A DNA stretch of 64,000 nt from Parachryseolinea silvisoli (lineage in GTDB: Bacteria; Bacteroidota; Bacteroidia; Cytophagales; Cyclobacteriaceae), in the NCBI RefSeq assembly GCF_021190955.1, contig NZ_JAIOAO010000003.1, forward strand, positions 1,178,001 to 1,242,000. The letters are read 5' to 3'. The number at the start of each line of letters is the position of its first letter. The first letter of the stretch is position 1. Position numbers and translations under genes: made by a program. The notes beneath the pieces were generated by a model. The model saw only the letters and a program-made list of their open reading frames with translations, did not search any database and was not told where the DNA came from. Shown here piece after piece: positions 35,399-44,600 of the stretch.

Positions 35399-36466
35399 GT
35401 GCGAAAGATCATTCACATCGACATGGACGCCTTTTATGCGTCGATCGAGCAACGCGACCATCCGGAGTTGTGGGGGAAGCCCCTCGTGGTGGGCGGGCCG
35501 CCCGAGGGTCGGGGGGTGGTGGCGACGGCGAGTTATGAGGCGCGGAAGTTTGGGGTGCGGTCGGCGATGTCGTCGCGGCAGGCGCGGCAGCTTTGTCCGG
35601 AGGCGATCTTTGTGTTCCCACGGTTTGACGTTTACCGCAGCGTGTCGGCGCACCTGCGGGAAATCTTTTCGCGCTATACCGACCTGATCGAGCCGCTATC
35701 TCTGGACGAGGCATACCTGGATGTGACAGAGGATAAGCAGGGCATCGGCTCGGCATTGGATATTGCGCAGCGGATTAAAGATGCCATCCGGGACGAGCTG
35801 CACCTAACAGCGTCGGCGGGGGTGTCGGTGAATAAGTTTGTGGCCAAGATCGCGTCGGACATGCAGAAACCCGACGGGCTGACGTTTATCGGGCCATCGC
35901 GGATCGAGCGGTTTATGGAGAATTTGCCGGTGGAAAAATTCTTTGGCGTGGGACGTGTGACGGCGACGAAGATGAAAAATATGGGCCTGCATACGGGCGC
36001 CGACCTCAAGAAACTGACGGAGGCACAGCTGGTGCAACACTTTGGCAAGACTGGCCGTTTCTTTTACCAGATCGTGCGCGGCCGCGACGAGCGGCGCGTA
36101 CAGCCCGACCGGGAGATCAAGTCGGTGGGCGCGGAAGATACTTTCGCGGAAGACCTGGCCGTAGTAGACGACATGTATGTTGAGCTGGAGCATCTTGCCA
36201 AGGTCGTACACGCCCGGCTGTATAAACGCAACCTGCGGGGCAGAACGGTAACGCTCAAAATAAAATACCACGATTTTAAGCAGATCACGCGTAGCCAATC
36301 GTTTGTGCTGGGGGTGAACGAAAAGGAGACACTGTTTACAGTAGCCTGCCAGTTGCTCGACACGGTGGACCGGCAAGAGAAGCGTGTCCGGCTGCTGGGC
36401 ATCTCAGTCTCAAATTTCGGAACGGCAGAGCCTGATGATCCAGCGGATCAGTTGACGTTGTTTTAG
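35399..36466 (+). CDS. dinB: DNA polymerase IV (Y-family translesion polymerase)
   Basis: A 355-residue protein with start GTG 35399, which gives the family N-terminus RKIIHIDMDAFYASIEQRD. The frame is open to 35351, but that start would lie upstream of the -7 box. Catalytic acidic residues are D8 and D103-E104 (SLDEAYLDVT). The steric gate region is AFYA, and the thumb has FFGVGRVTATKMKNMG with a helix-hairpin-helix. The little-finger domain ends the protein, and the C-terminal QLTLF is the usual sliding-clamp-binding motif. It copies past damaged template bases. It lies at the return to GC-rich composition. Confidence 0.95.
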   Translation: MRKIIHIDMDAFYASIEQRDHPELWGKPLVVGGPPEGRGVVATASYEARKFGVRSAMSSRQARQLCPEAIFVFPRFDVYRSVSAHLREIFSRYTDLIEPLSLDEAYLDVTEDKQGIGSALDIAQRIKDAIRDELHLTASAGVSVNKFVAKIASDMQKPDGLTFIGPSRIERFMENLPVEKFFGVGRVTATKMKNMGLHTGADLKKLTEAQLVQHFGKTGRFFYQIVRGRDERRVQPDREIKSVGAEDTFAEDLAVVDDMYVELEHLAKVVHARLYKRNLRGRTVTLKIKYHDFKQITRSQSFVLGVNEKETLFTVACQLLDTVDRQEKRVRLLGISVSNFGTAEPDDPADQLTLF

Positions 36467-36843
36467 TGTTATTTCTCATTTTCTCAAAACGGCACGAAGT
36501 CGGTTTTAGCAAAACCAAAGAAAGTTAGCGTGCATCCCATAAATGCACCGTTGTACAGAAGGAACTATGGCATAAGAGCCTTGTTCAAGACGAAGATTGG
36601 CGTTCAGACCGTATTTTATAAGATTCCAGAATTGAGACAATAAAATGGTGTTTAGGAAACACTTGTGTCCATTTTAAACGATTGAAGTGGAATTTTGCCT
36701 GGAAATCGATTTACTTTTTGTGCAGCACTAAACAATCCGCTCATGGCATTGTTTTTTGATTAGCCCATGCATACTTCTGAAGGTAAAATCCTAAACCAGA
36801 AGTTTAGTCGTATCTACGTTTATAATATTTAACTCCTGAGCAG
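36467..36843. other. 377-bp gene-free stretch
   Basis: No gene is seen. Near its right end ACTTCTG (36773-36779) pairs with CAGAAGT (36797-36803), and CTAAAC (36791-36796) pairs with GTTTAG (36802-36807). These overlapping inverted repeats lie about 40 bp before the thioredoxin-fold gene and could regulate it. The left part may hold the end of the dinB transcript, but I see no clear terminator. Confidence 0.5.
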
Positions 36844-37476
36844 GTGAGAAAAGTGTTGGTTGGTTTGCTGCTTGCGGCAGCGTCAGTGTCTATCGCGTTA
36901 TTGTTCTGGTCCCAAGAGCTGAAGTACGTAATGCCTACTCCCGTTCCGGCAAATTTCGTATCGAATAGTGTAAACAGTAAAGTAGACGTATCCTGGCTCG
37001 AAGGCTACCGCGCTGGCAAGCCCGCGTATATACACTTCTTCAACCCCGACTGTCCATGCTCTCGCTTCAACCTCAAACACTTTCGTTCGCTGGCCAGCCA
37101 GTTCGGTAACCAGGTGCAGGTGGTTGCCGTTATACCGGCGTACGCCGACCTGGCGCGCGCACAGGACATGATCGGAACAGATAACCCTTCCGTAGTAATC
37201 TTACAGGATCATGCCGACTCGATAGCCTCGGCCTGCGGCGTATACGCAACTCCCCAAGCGGTGGTACTCGACGCTGATCGCCGACTGTTCTACCGCGGCA
37301 ATTATAACAAATCCCGCTACTGCACAACGAAAGACAGTAACTATGCCGAGATCGCATTAACCGCGCTCGTAGCCGGCAAGGCTGCACCACCGTTCGGAGT
37401 ACTGGCCACGCAACCCTATGGCTGCCAGTTTCCGGACGCGGAAAAGCCCAACCTCTTTGTCAGCCTCTTCCAGTAA
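36844..37476 (+). CDS. Membrane-anchored thioredoxin-fold protein
   Basis: A 210-residue protein from GTG 36844. An N-terminal hydrophobic segment (VLVGLLLAAASVSIALLFW) acts as signal or anchor. The thioredoxin-like domain has YIHFFNPDCPCSRFNLKHF, so the redox motif is CPC rather than the usual CxxC. ATPQAVVLD follows, with the conserved cis-proline. Two further cysteines (SRYCTT and YGCQFP) lie near the C-terminus. It is probably a periplasmic peroxidase or disulfide-handling protein of the AhpC/TlpA superfamily. The catalytic mode is uncertain because of the missing spacer residue. Confidence 0.8.
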   Translation: MRKVLVGLLLAAASVSIALLFWSQELKYVMPTPVPANFVSNSVNSKVDVSWLEGYRAGKPAYIHFFNPDCPCSRFNLKHFRSLASQFGNQVQVVAVIPAYADLARAQDMIGTDNPSVVILQDHADSIASACGVYATPQAVVLDADRRLFYRGNYNKSRYCTTKDSNYAEIALTALVAGKAAPPFGVLATQPYGCQFPDAEKPNLFVSLFQ

Positions 37477-37510
37477 TACTCTTGAACTCGTCAAACCTCT
37501 TATACTAAAA

Positions 37511-39661
37511 ATGAATTCGTCTGAAAAACCGTTCATGAAGTCTAGCCAAGCCTTTACGGACATTAATGCAAAGTCCGACGTCAAGATGAACATCGCCCTG
37601 CCGGTGTACTTCCTGGTCGGCATCGCACTGGCATTCTTTTATGACACCTACCTGATCGCGATTGGTGTTGGTACGATCTGTCTGGTCAGTTACTACGGCA
37701 CCAAGCTGCTGCTGCCGCACTCACCACTATACCGCTATGTCCTGGCGGTAGTTGTCGGTGTGTTCTCGGCGCAGTACATTTATCAGATGCATGGCATGTT
37801 TGAAATGCATTTTATGTTCTTTGTAGGCTCCGCCCTGCTGATCACCTATCAGGACTGGCGCCTGCAAATACCGTTGCTGGCCTTTATTGTACTGCACCAC
37901 GGCACATTTGCCTATTTGCAGTTTACAGGCACGAAAGACATATACTTCACACAGCTGGAGTTTATGGACCTGCAGACCTTTTTGTTTCACGCCATCATTG
38001 CTACGCTTATTCTTTATATCAATGCCCTTTGGGGCTATAGCCTGGGCAAACGTACCCGGGAAACGGCGGCGGTTGCCGACCAATTAGGTGATCAGCTTAA
38101 ACACATAGGCCGCAACATTGCCTTCGCAGACGAGATCAGCAAAGGCAACCTGAATACGCAATATGATGTGACCGAAAACGACGATGAACTGGGCAAGTCG
38201 TTACTCAAGATGCAACAGAACATCGTCCAGGCAACAGCGCGCGAGCGCGCTGACAAATACGTCACACAAGGTGTCGCGTCGATCGGCGAGATTCTGCGTC
38301 GCCACGCCGACAACATGCAGACGCTGTCGGATGAGCTGGTGGGGGAACTGAGCCGCTATACACAATCGAATCAGGGTTGTATGTTTCTGCGCGAAGAAGA
38401 TGAAAATGGTGAGCCGTACCTCAAGATGTCTGCCACCTATGCTTATGACCGTAAAAAATTCAAGGAAGGCCGCGTCGAGATCGGCGACTCGCTGGTGGGA
38501 CAGTGTTTCCTCGAGAAAGAGGTAATCGTGCTGACGCAAGTGCCGAAAGATTATGTGAAGATCACGTCCGGCCTCGGCCTGGCCACGCCGTCGAGTGTAA
38601 TCATCATCCCGCTGCTGGCCAACGAAGAAGTAACGGGCGTGCTGGAGTTCGCTTCCTTCACGAAATACAATGAAGGACACGTGGAGTTCTTCAAGAAGGC
38701 TAGTGAGGCCATTGCAACCTCACTGCTGTCGGTAAAAACCACGGAACGCATCAAGAGCCTGCTGACCGATTCGCAGCAGCGTGAAGAGGAGATGCGCGCA
38801 CAGGAAGAAGAGATGCGCCAGAACATGGAAGAGCTGTCGGCGACGCAGGAAGAAATGCGCCGCAACTCCGTCGAGATGGAAAGCCGCGTCAATGCGATCA
38901 ATAACAGTGGCATTGCGGCCATCGAGTTCGAGCTGGACGGCACCATCTTAACGGCGAACAACACCTTCCTGAAGCTCATGGGCTATACACTGGAAGAGAT
39001 TCAAGGTAAACACCACCGCATCTTTGTCGACAAGGAATATGCCCTGACAACTGAGTATCGTAAGTTCTGGGAATTGCTCGGGGCCGGTATACCGCAGCCC
39101 GGCGAGTATGAGCGTGTGAAAAAGAACGGCGCCAAGATCTACATCAACGGTAGCTATTCGGCCTTTACCGACCAAAATGGTAACATCGTTAAGATCCTGA
39201 AACTGGCCACCGACATTACCTTGGCAAAAGTTCAAATGCAGATGGCCAGTCAGCAGGAAGAGGAAATGCGCAGACGTGCCACCGAGTTAGAGAATCGCAT
39301 CCAGGCTGTCGCCGACTGTGGTATCGGTTCGATCGAGTTCGCGCTGGATGGCACCATCCTCGATGCCAACGTGCCTTTCCTCGAAATGATGGGCTACGCA
39401 TTGCACGAAATCCGGGGCAAGCACCACCGCATCTTTGTCAAGCCCGAATATGCCATGAGCAATGCCTACCGTAAATTCTGGGATGACCTACGCCAGGGAA
39501 TTGCACAACCCGGCGACTACGAGCGCGTATCGAAGTCGGGCGAGGAAGTATTGCTGCGCGGTAGTTACGCGGTCATCCGAGACAGTAAACACAATCCGCT
39601 ACGGATCCTAAAAATGGCCACGCAGCTGACACACAAAGAGGTCGGTTCCTACCAGCTCTAA
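37511..39661 (+). CDS. Membrane receptor with HAMP-like, GAF and two PAS domains, no catalytic output
   Basis: A 716-residue protein from ATG 37511; an earlier in-frame ATG lies inside the thioredoxin-fold gene and is disfavoured. About six membrane segments (residues 25-190) contain the His/Met-rich MHGMFEMHFMFFVG, a loop seen in some chemotaxis-receptor-like sensors. A HAMP-like region (about 200-255) leads to a GAF domain (about 280-420) whose IGDSLVGQCFLEKE is close to that of the giant kinase. A coiled coil rich in EEEMRAQEEEMRQ (about 425-465) precedes two near-identical PAS domains, each with GKHHRIFV (about 470-590 and 595-710). No kinase, cyclase or methyl-accepting domain follows, so it must signal through a partner. 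A terminator lies just downstream. Confidence 0.87.
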   Translation: MNSSEKPFMKSSQAFTDINAKSDVKMNIALPVYFLVGIALAFFYDTYLIAIGVGTICLVSYYGTKLLLPHSPLYRYVLAVVVGVFSAQYIYQMHGMFEMHFMFFVGSALLITYQDWRLQIPLLAFIVLHHGTFAYLQFTGTKDIYFTQLEFMDLQTFLFHAIIATLILYINALWGYSLGKRTRETAAVADQLGDQLKHIGRNIAFADEISKGNLNTQYDVTENDDELGKSLLKMQQNIVQATARERADKYVTQGVASIGEILRRHADNMQTLSDELVGELSRYTQSNQGCMFLREEDENGEPYLKMSATYAYDRKKFKEGRVEIGDSLVGQCFLEKEVIVLTQVPKDYVKITSGLGLATPSSVIIIPLLANEEVTGVLEFASFTKYNEGHVEFFKKASEAIATSLLSVKTTERIKSLLTDSQQREEEMRAQEEEMRQNMEELSATQEEMRRNSVEMESRVNAINNSGIAAIEFELDGTILTANNTFLKLMGYTLEEIQGKHHRIFVDKEYALTTEYRKFWELLGAGIPQPGEYERVKKNGAKIYINGSYSAFTDQNGNIVKILKLATDITLAKVQMQMASQQEEEMRRRATELENRIQAVADCGIGSIEFALDGTILDANVPFLEMMGYALHEIRGKHHRIFVKPEYAMSNAYRKFWDDLRQGIAQPGDYERVSKSGEEVLLRGSYAVIRDSKHNPLRILKMATQLTHKEVGSYQL

Positions 39662-39689
39662 TACACTGTGGAGAAAGAAAAGAGGGGAT

Positions 39690-39743
39690 AAAAAACAGCG
39701 TGAGTGTGAGCGCGAGAGCGAACATACTCCGCTGTTTTTTTTT
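39690..39743. terminator. Terminator between convergent genes, with alternative pairing
   Basis: AAAAAACAGCG (39690-39700) pairs with CGCTGTTTTTT (39730-39740), followed by more T's. AGCGTGAG (39697-39704) can instead pair with CTCACGCT (39747-39754). It is placed to stop transcription from both the receptor gene and the receiver gene at 39753. Confidence 0.75.
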
Positions 39744-39752
39744 GCTCTCACG

Positions 39753-40118
39753 CTAATTTTTTACCTGCTCGCGAAATTTCTCCAGGGTAATCGGTTTATA
39801 GATAATGTCGGCAAAACCCGCGCTGCGCAGCTCGCGCGCCTGCTGGTCGTCCACATAATTGGATAGCACAAATGCCTTGAATGTATCGCCTTTAATGGCC
39901 CGCAGATCTTTCAGTACATGGTGGGCCAGTATGGTGGGGGTGAGGTAATAGTCGATCAGCACCACGTCGAAATGATTATCCCCGGCCCAGCGCAGCGCCT
40001 CCTCCACGGAAGTAAAACCTTCCGCCTCGAATTCCAGGCCTAGCAGCTTTTTGGTTACAAACAGGTCCAGCTGTTCATCGTCGACGACCAATATCTTCAC
40101 GGGCAATTTTTTCTGCAA
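39753..40118 (-). CDS. Single-domain response regulator
   Basis: A 121-residue receiver domain (D13-D14, phosphoacceptor D56 in VVLIDYYLT, lysine in IYKPITLEK). It has no output domain. It is convergent with the membrane receptor at 37511-39661, which lacks a kinase, and has no kinase as immediate neighbour, so its partner is unknown. Confidence 0.9.
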   Translation of the reverse strand: MQKKLPVKILVVDDEQLDLFVTKKLLGLEFEAEGFTSVEEALRWAGDNHFDVVLIDYYLTPTILAHHVLKDLRAIKGDTFKAFVLSNYVDDQQARELRSAGFADIIYKPITLEKFREQVKN

Positions 40119-40187
40119 ATAAAGCCTTCGATTGAATAATTGCTAAAAACTGCCGCTAAATTATTAAGCGCCGATTGGTTTCCACAC

Positions 40188-40850
40188 TTATGTTAGCACA
40201 GGCTGTTTAAGCTGGTCGCCGAGCAGACGCATGCCAAAGGACGGCGTGTCAAGCTGCACAACATCGCTGGTATCGCCAAGCACTTCGTCGATCAGACCAA
40301 AATCCCGTGCTTCCGGAGCGGTTAAGTATCGGTCACGTAAAAAATATTCTTCGATCTCCTGCCACGTGTGCCCGGAATGTTTTCCCATGAGATGAAAGAG
40401 TTGTGTCTGAATGCGCTCTTGTTCACGGGTGGCAATGCGTACGTCTTCGGTATAGCCCTGCGCGCCGGCGCTGGTGGGATGCATGTGAATGGTGGCGTGA
40501 GGCAGCGCATAACGCTTGCCCTTGGCGCCCGAGGCAAGCAGGGCGGTGCCCATACTGGCCGACACGCCTACCGCCACCGTCGACACCGGCGCCTGGATCA
40601 TCTGCATGGCATCGTAAATGGCCAGGCCGGCATAGACACTGCCGCCGGGGCTGTTGATGTATAGGCTGATGGGCTGCCGCTGGTCCAGGCTGTTGAGGTA
40701 CAACAGCTGCGCCACGATCACATTGGCCACAGCGTCGTTGATGCCTGTGCCCAGGAAGACAATGCGCTCCTTCAGCAGGAGACTATAAATGTCATAGGCC
40801 CGTTCGCCACGGCCGTCGATGACCATGGGGATAAGATTTGCTTGTACCAT
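40188..40850 (-). CDS. clpP: ClpP-family serine protease
   Basis: A 220-residue protein from ATG 40850 ([20 protein letters not shown]). Longer in-frame versions would overlap the upstream gene. [20 protein letters not shown] and the catalytic S99 in [10 protein letters not shown] are typical of ClpP. The histidine region reads HATIHMHP (H124 is the best match) instead of the usual MIHQP, and the aspartate is D188 in FGLIDEV. The protease forms a tetradecamer that degrades substrates fed by Clp ATPases. This copy is the last gene of an operon headed by a sigma factor, so it may be a second, specialised ClpP. Confidence 0.88.
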   Translation of the reverse strand: MVQANLIPMVIDGRGERAYDIYSLLLKERIVFLGTGINDAVANVIVAQLLYLNSLDQRQPISLYINSPGGSVYAGLAIYDAMQMIQAPVSTVAVGVSASMGTALLASGAKGKRYALPHATIHMHPTSAGAQGYTEDVRIATREQERIQTQLFHLMGKHSGHTWQEIEEYFLRDRYLTAPEARDFGLIDEVLGDTSDVVQLDTPSFGMRLLGDQLKQPVLT

Positions 40851-40854
40851 ACTG

Positions 40855-41121
40855 CTAGTGAAAAAGTTGATGAATTGATTGTTGAAAGTCGGCATGTACC
40901 GGGTCGGTAAACAATTGCCGGTGTATTGCCTCGGCCTGCTGCAATACCTGCTTGCGATGGTATAGCCGTACCAGGTCGTATACCCGCTGTTGGGCACGCA
41001 CGTTGGTGCGGAGCGTGACGTTGGTCAGCATGCGCGCTTCAAACAACAGCCGCTCGCCCGTCGACAACTGCCGGTGCAGATAGCGCTCAATTTGCTGTGT
41101 GTCCGTGTAGGAAGTCATCAT
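40855..41121 (-). CDS. Small anti-sigma-like protein
   Basis: An 88-residue protein from ATG 41121 (or 41118). It overlaps the sigma factor gene by 35 bp and ends 4 bp before clpP. The sequence is helical ([20 protein letters not shown], then [13 protein letters not shown]), resembling the N-terminal domain of the anti-sigma/protease fusion at 28245 in size, charge and position. It has no zinc motif and no membrane segment. A role as soluble partner of the sigma factor is inferred from gene order, not from a recognised domain. Confidence 0.6.
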   Translation of the reverse strand: MMTSYTDTQQIERYLHRQLSTGERLLFEARMLTNVTLRTNVRAQQRVYDLVRLYHRKQVLQQAEAIHRQLFTDPVHADFQQSIHQLFH

Positions 41122-41659
41122 AATCCATCGATTTTTGTTTGACCACAGTGCGTACCTTCTCCAGGCACTTATACTTCTGCACGGCGGCAGCGTGCTCGTT
41201 GGCATAGCCCAGGGTTTCGGCCAGGCGCTTGCCCTTGAGGCCGTCGTAATACCAGGCGCGCAACAAGTCCATGCATTTTTTACCCGTCACTTCCAGGAAG
41301 CGTAGCAGCCGGGTGGCGTCGGGCACAGCGGTGGTATGCTCGGCAATGGACAGGCCGGTCTCGAATGTATCGAGTGACAGCTCGTGCAGCTCTTGCCTGA
41401 CGGTGCGCAGCCAGAGGTGCTTGGCGATCCCTACCACGTAGGCCTCGGGGGTATTTGCCACCTGTAACGTGCCGGCGGCGCGTTTTTCAAGATAGATCAC
41501 CAGGGCGTCGTGAAAGATATCTTTCGCACCCTGGAAGGTGCCGCGTGTGCGGCTCACAAAGCTGGCAACGACGGGAAAAGCCTGCCGGTACATCTGTTCG
41601 AAGAATACCTCATCGGCGGCCGTGTCGGGTACACACAGGACGGGTTCCATTGCGATCAT
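41087..41659 (-). CDS. Sigma-70 family (ECF-like) sigma factor
   Basis: About 190 residues from ATG 41659; ATG 41650 and a longer version from 41704 are also possible. Region 2 has FEQMYRQAFPVVASFVSRTR and AKDIFHDALVIYLEK. Region 4 has LEVTGKKCMDLLRAWYYDGL, LAETLGYANE and the terminal KYKCLEKVRTVV, matching the KYKCL motif of the sigma factor at 27686. It heads a compact operon with the anti-sigma-like gene and clpP. An AGTGTT-N5-AACACT repeat at 41765-41781 lies upstream, but the mirrored promoter motif of the other locus is not seen here. Confidence 0.83.
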   Translation of the reverse strand: MIAMEPVLCVPDTAADEVFFEQMYRQAFPVVASFVSRTRGTFQGAKDIFHDALVIYLEKRAAGTLQVANTPEAYVVGIAKHLWLRTVRQELHELSLDTFETGLSIAEHTTAVPDATRLLRFLEVTGKKCMDLLRAWYYDGLKGKRLAETLGYANEHAAAVQKYKCLEKVRTVVKQKSMDYDDFLHGHTAN

Positions 41660-41859
41660 ACAGTGTTGTTTAGCAGTATGTGTCTTTAACTGGCATAAGA
41701 TCACCCTTTTTAGCGGATTTTTTTTGCCGAAGACGCCACCAGGCGGGCGGGCGCATATTAAACCAGTGTTAAATAAACACTAGTGCGCATAAAAAGCGAC
41801 AAACGACCGCACCGTGCTGCCTTGTTTTTCCGTACCTTATACAAGCGAATCTAACCCTC

Positions 41860-42282
41860 ATGAATACCATCGTTTTTGACGCCCCCTATGCCACGGTGAC
41901 CTATTTTCCGGAGAAACGCTCCATGATCCTGATCTGGAATGGCAGCCCTAACACCGAAGAATACAAAAAGCCATTTCTGACGATGATCGAATTTGGTCGT
42001 AAGGTTCCGGTCGACGGTATGCTATCAGACATCTCCAACCAGGGGGTGATCAACCCCGACAACCGGAAGTGGTTTGAGAAAGAGATGATGCCCCTGGCGG
42101 TTGCGGCGGGGCTCAAGCGAGGGGCCATTGTCACCAACGGCAATGCCTTCAAGCTTTACTACATCAACCTGATCCTTTCCACTGTTAATAAGTTTCCTAT
42201 ACAGACCAAGCTGTTCAACAACCGACAGGAGGCGATCGCCTGGCTCGACAGCTTTTTGGTCGAAGTACCGGCCACTCTTTAA
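41860..42282 (+). CDS. STAS/SpoIIAA-like domain protein
   Basis: A 140-residue single-domain protein. The pattern of a beta-strand with a tryptophan (RSMILIWNGSPNTEEYKKPF), a central PVDGMLSDIS and the C-terminal NNRQEAIAWLDSFL matches the STAS/SpoIIAA-like fold found in many Bacteroidota. Such proteins act as anti-sigma antagonists or as small lipid-binding modules. It has no signal peptide. It lies 200 bp from the sigma operon on the opposite strand, so a link to that system is possible but unproven. Confidence 0.75.
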   Translation: MNTIVFDAPYATVTYFPEKRSMILIWNGSPNTEEYKKPFLTMIEFGRKVPVDGMLSDISNQGVINPDNRKWFEKEMMPLAVAAGLKRGAIVTNGNAFKLYYINLILSTVNKFPIQTKLFNNRQEAIAWLDSFLVEVPATL

Positions 42283-42422
42283 ACCATGGATATAGCTTGC
42301 AACGGCGCGGCCAGGGCAACGTTGGTCGGGTGCGGCGAGCGTTGACCGACTACGTAAGTTTTAAGGCAAACTTCTATTGAATATCTCACTGCTTTTTCTC
42401 CACTTTTGAGGAAATTTGAGGG

Positions 42423-44420
42423 ATGTCAATCCGGGGGAAGTATTTTTTAATCGTATCCATTTTTTTGCTATTCTGCTTTACGAAGGCCCACAGTCAGGAG
42501 GATATCAATGCCGACCTGACCTGGTACGACAGCTTTCCGGAAGCCGGAGAGAAAGTACAGGCAGAGCGATTACTCAAAGAAGCAGACACAAGACTTCAGC
42601 GAGCCCGGCAGACAGGCGATGCTGCTGGACAAGCGAAGGCGCTGACGGAGACCGGGCTGATCTTTTTATCGATCTACAACTTTACCGCATTCGACTTTTT
42701 TGAACAGGCCCTGACGCTCGAAGATTCACTCGGCCTGGAGCAACGCAAGTTGTTTACGTACCTGGCAATGGCCAGGGCGTCGGAAATGACGGGCGACTAC
42801 CAGAATAGCCTCGAACGTCTGATGCTCGTGCTGCAGATGAGCACCGCATTTAACAACCCGCACCTGGAAGCGCGCATCCGTATCGAGCTGGGTAAAGTAT
42901 ATACTGCCATGGGGAATCACGACCAGGCGTCGCAAAACTTCGAACAGGTGATACACAAGGCTGATGACCTGGGGCAGACCAAAGTAATAGCACAGGCGAT
43001 GTTTTACCTCGGCCGGTTGTATGCCTCCATGAAGAATTACACGGAGGCGTTGACGCGGCACAAGAGCGCATTGGCGGTATGGCGTGCCTTGCATGACCGA
43101 AAGAACGAAGCCATCTCGCTCAATGACATTGGGGAATTATATACCTTAACGAAAAACGACGAGCGCACACTGGCCAATCATATGGCGGCGCTTAAGATTC
43201 GGCAGGGCCTGAAAGATAAGAGCGGGATCGCGCAGTCTTATAACAACATTGGTGCACTCTATCTCCGTCAGCAACAATACGAGAAGGCAATTGCTAATCT
43301 GTTGCCGGCACTTGACGCTGCGCTCGAGGTGCAAGCCCAGCATGAGCAGGCCCGGAGCTATGAATACCTGCGGGACTGTTATACTGCGTTGGGCGACCAT
43401 CAACGGGCGCTCCAGTCCAGCAATTCGCTGTTGGCACTGAATGAAATGGTGCAGGCGGAGAAGAGTGACCGACGCCCATCGGAAACCGACACGAAGTTGC
43501 GGAAAGAGCAGATCAAGAACCTCAAACAAGAATCGCTCCTCCGTGCGCAGCAGATTCAGCAACAGGAGGAGCGGCAACTATACCTCTATGCCTTCATTGC
43601 GCTGGCCGGTGTCATTATTCTGCTGGTGTTATACCAATACATGATAAAGCGCCGCACCAACCGCATGTTGGAGCAAACAAATACTACCATTCAACAACAG
43701 AATCTGGCGTTGCAAGACCTGAACGCCACCAAAGACAAATTCTTCTCTATCATCAGCCACGACTTAAAAGGACCACTGAATTCGCTGACGTCGTTTTCAG
43801 GGCTGCTGATCAATCATACCGACAGCCTCAGCAAGGACGAGATCCGCATGCTGGCGCAAGACCTCGACAAGTCGGTGAAGAACCTCTTTGCCCTATTGGA
43901 AAACCTGCTGGAATGGTCACGCTCGCAGACGGGCAATATCGAATTTAAGCCGGAGGTGTTTGACATCGCCACGGTAATGGAAGAAAACAAAGCCCTGCTG
44001 ACCGCGCAGGCGCAGACCAAAAAGATCGAGATTGCCTACAAAAGTGAAGGTACGCGCATCGTGAACGCACATAAGAACTCCGTGACGACGGTGGTGCGCA
44101 ACCTGTTATCAAATGCTATCAAATTTACACCCGAAGGGGGCAGCATCTGGCTGACGGCAGAAGTGCGGCAAGGCCAGGTGCACGTGGCCATTGCAGACAA
44201 CGGGGTGGGCATGAGCCCCGAAGTAGTGCAAAAGCTCTTCCGGATCGACACCAAACACTCGACCAAAGGAACGGCCAACGAAAAAGGCACGGGCCTGGGC
44301 CTGATCCTGTGCAAGGACTTCATTGAAAAGAACGGCGGGCGCCTCTGGGTTGAAAGCGAGCCCGGCAAAGGGTCAGTTTTTGTGTTTACGCTACCACAGC
44401 CACTGGGAAGCGTCGTTTAG
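42423..44420 (+). CDS. TPR-containing membrane histidine kinase
   Basis: A 665-residue protein. A signal peptide (about 1-24) is followed by at least six tetratricopeptide repeats (about 45-345; YNNIGALYLRQQQYEKAIAN is clear) in the periplasm. A coiled coil, one membrane segment (about 384-406) and another coiled coil lead to HisKA with H446 in IISHDLKGPL. The HATPase domain (about 545-660) has NLLSNAIKFTPEGG and GTGLGLILCKDFIEKNGG. This TPR-TM-kinase layout is common in Bacteroidota. No receiver domain or regulator gene lies next to it. Confidence 0.94.
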   Translation: MSIRGKYFLIVSIFLLFCFTKAHSQEDINADLTWYDSFPEAGEKVQAERLLKEADTRLQRARQTGDAAGQAKALTETGLIFLSIYNFTAFDFFEQALTLEDSLGLEQRKLFTYLAMARASEMTGDYQNSLERLMLVLQMSTAFNNPHLEARIRIELGKVYTAMGNHDQASQNFEQVIHKADDLGQTKVIAQAMFYLGRLYASMKNYTEALTRHKSALAVWRALHDRKNEAISLNDIGELYTLTKNDERTLANHMAALKIRQGLKDKSGIAQSYNNIGALYLRQQQYEKAIANLLPALDAALEVQAQHEQARSYEYLRDCYTALGDHQRALQSSNSLLALNEMVQAEKSDRRPSETDTKLRKEQIKNLKQESLLRAQQIQQQEERQLYLYAFIALAGVIILLVLYQYMIKRRTNRMLEQTNTTIQQQNLALQDLNATKDKFFSIISHDLKGPLNSLTSFSGLLINHTDSLSKDEIRMLAQDLDKSVKNLFALLENLLEWSRSQTGNIEFKPEVFDIATVMEENKALLTAQAQTKKIEIAYKSEGTRIVNAHKNSVTTVVRNLLSNAIKFTPEGGSIWLTAEVRQGQVHVAIADNGVGMSPEVVQKLFRIDTKHSTKGTANEKGTGLGLILCKDFIEKNGGRLWVESEPGKGSVFVFTLPQPLGSVV

Positions 44421-44600
44421 CGAAAATCTTACAGTCCGTTCACATTCAATGATTTAGGTTTTGACTGGCGCCTTTCCATCCGCGCCGAATTTCCTATCTT
44501 GCACGATTTTTCAACCGGGCCGCGACATCCCGGAACAAAACGACAGCAAGACCCTGTTTTTTGTCCCTGGCATCGACCGATAACCACCGAACAGACGTAC

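Noticed and set aside
37418-37510. A start for the GAF/PAS receptor at 37418, inside the thioredoxin-fold gene
   Set aside because: The extra residues are low-complexity and the overlap would be 59 bp; ATG 37511 gives a normal membrane N-terminus.
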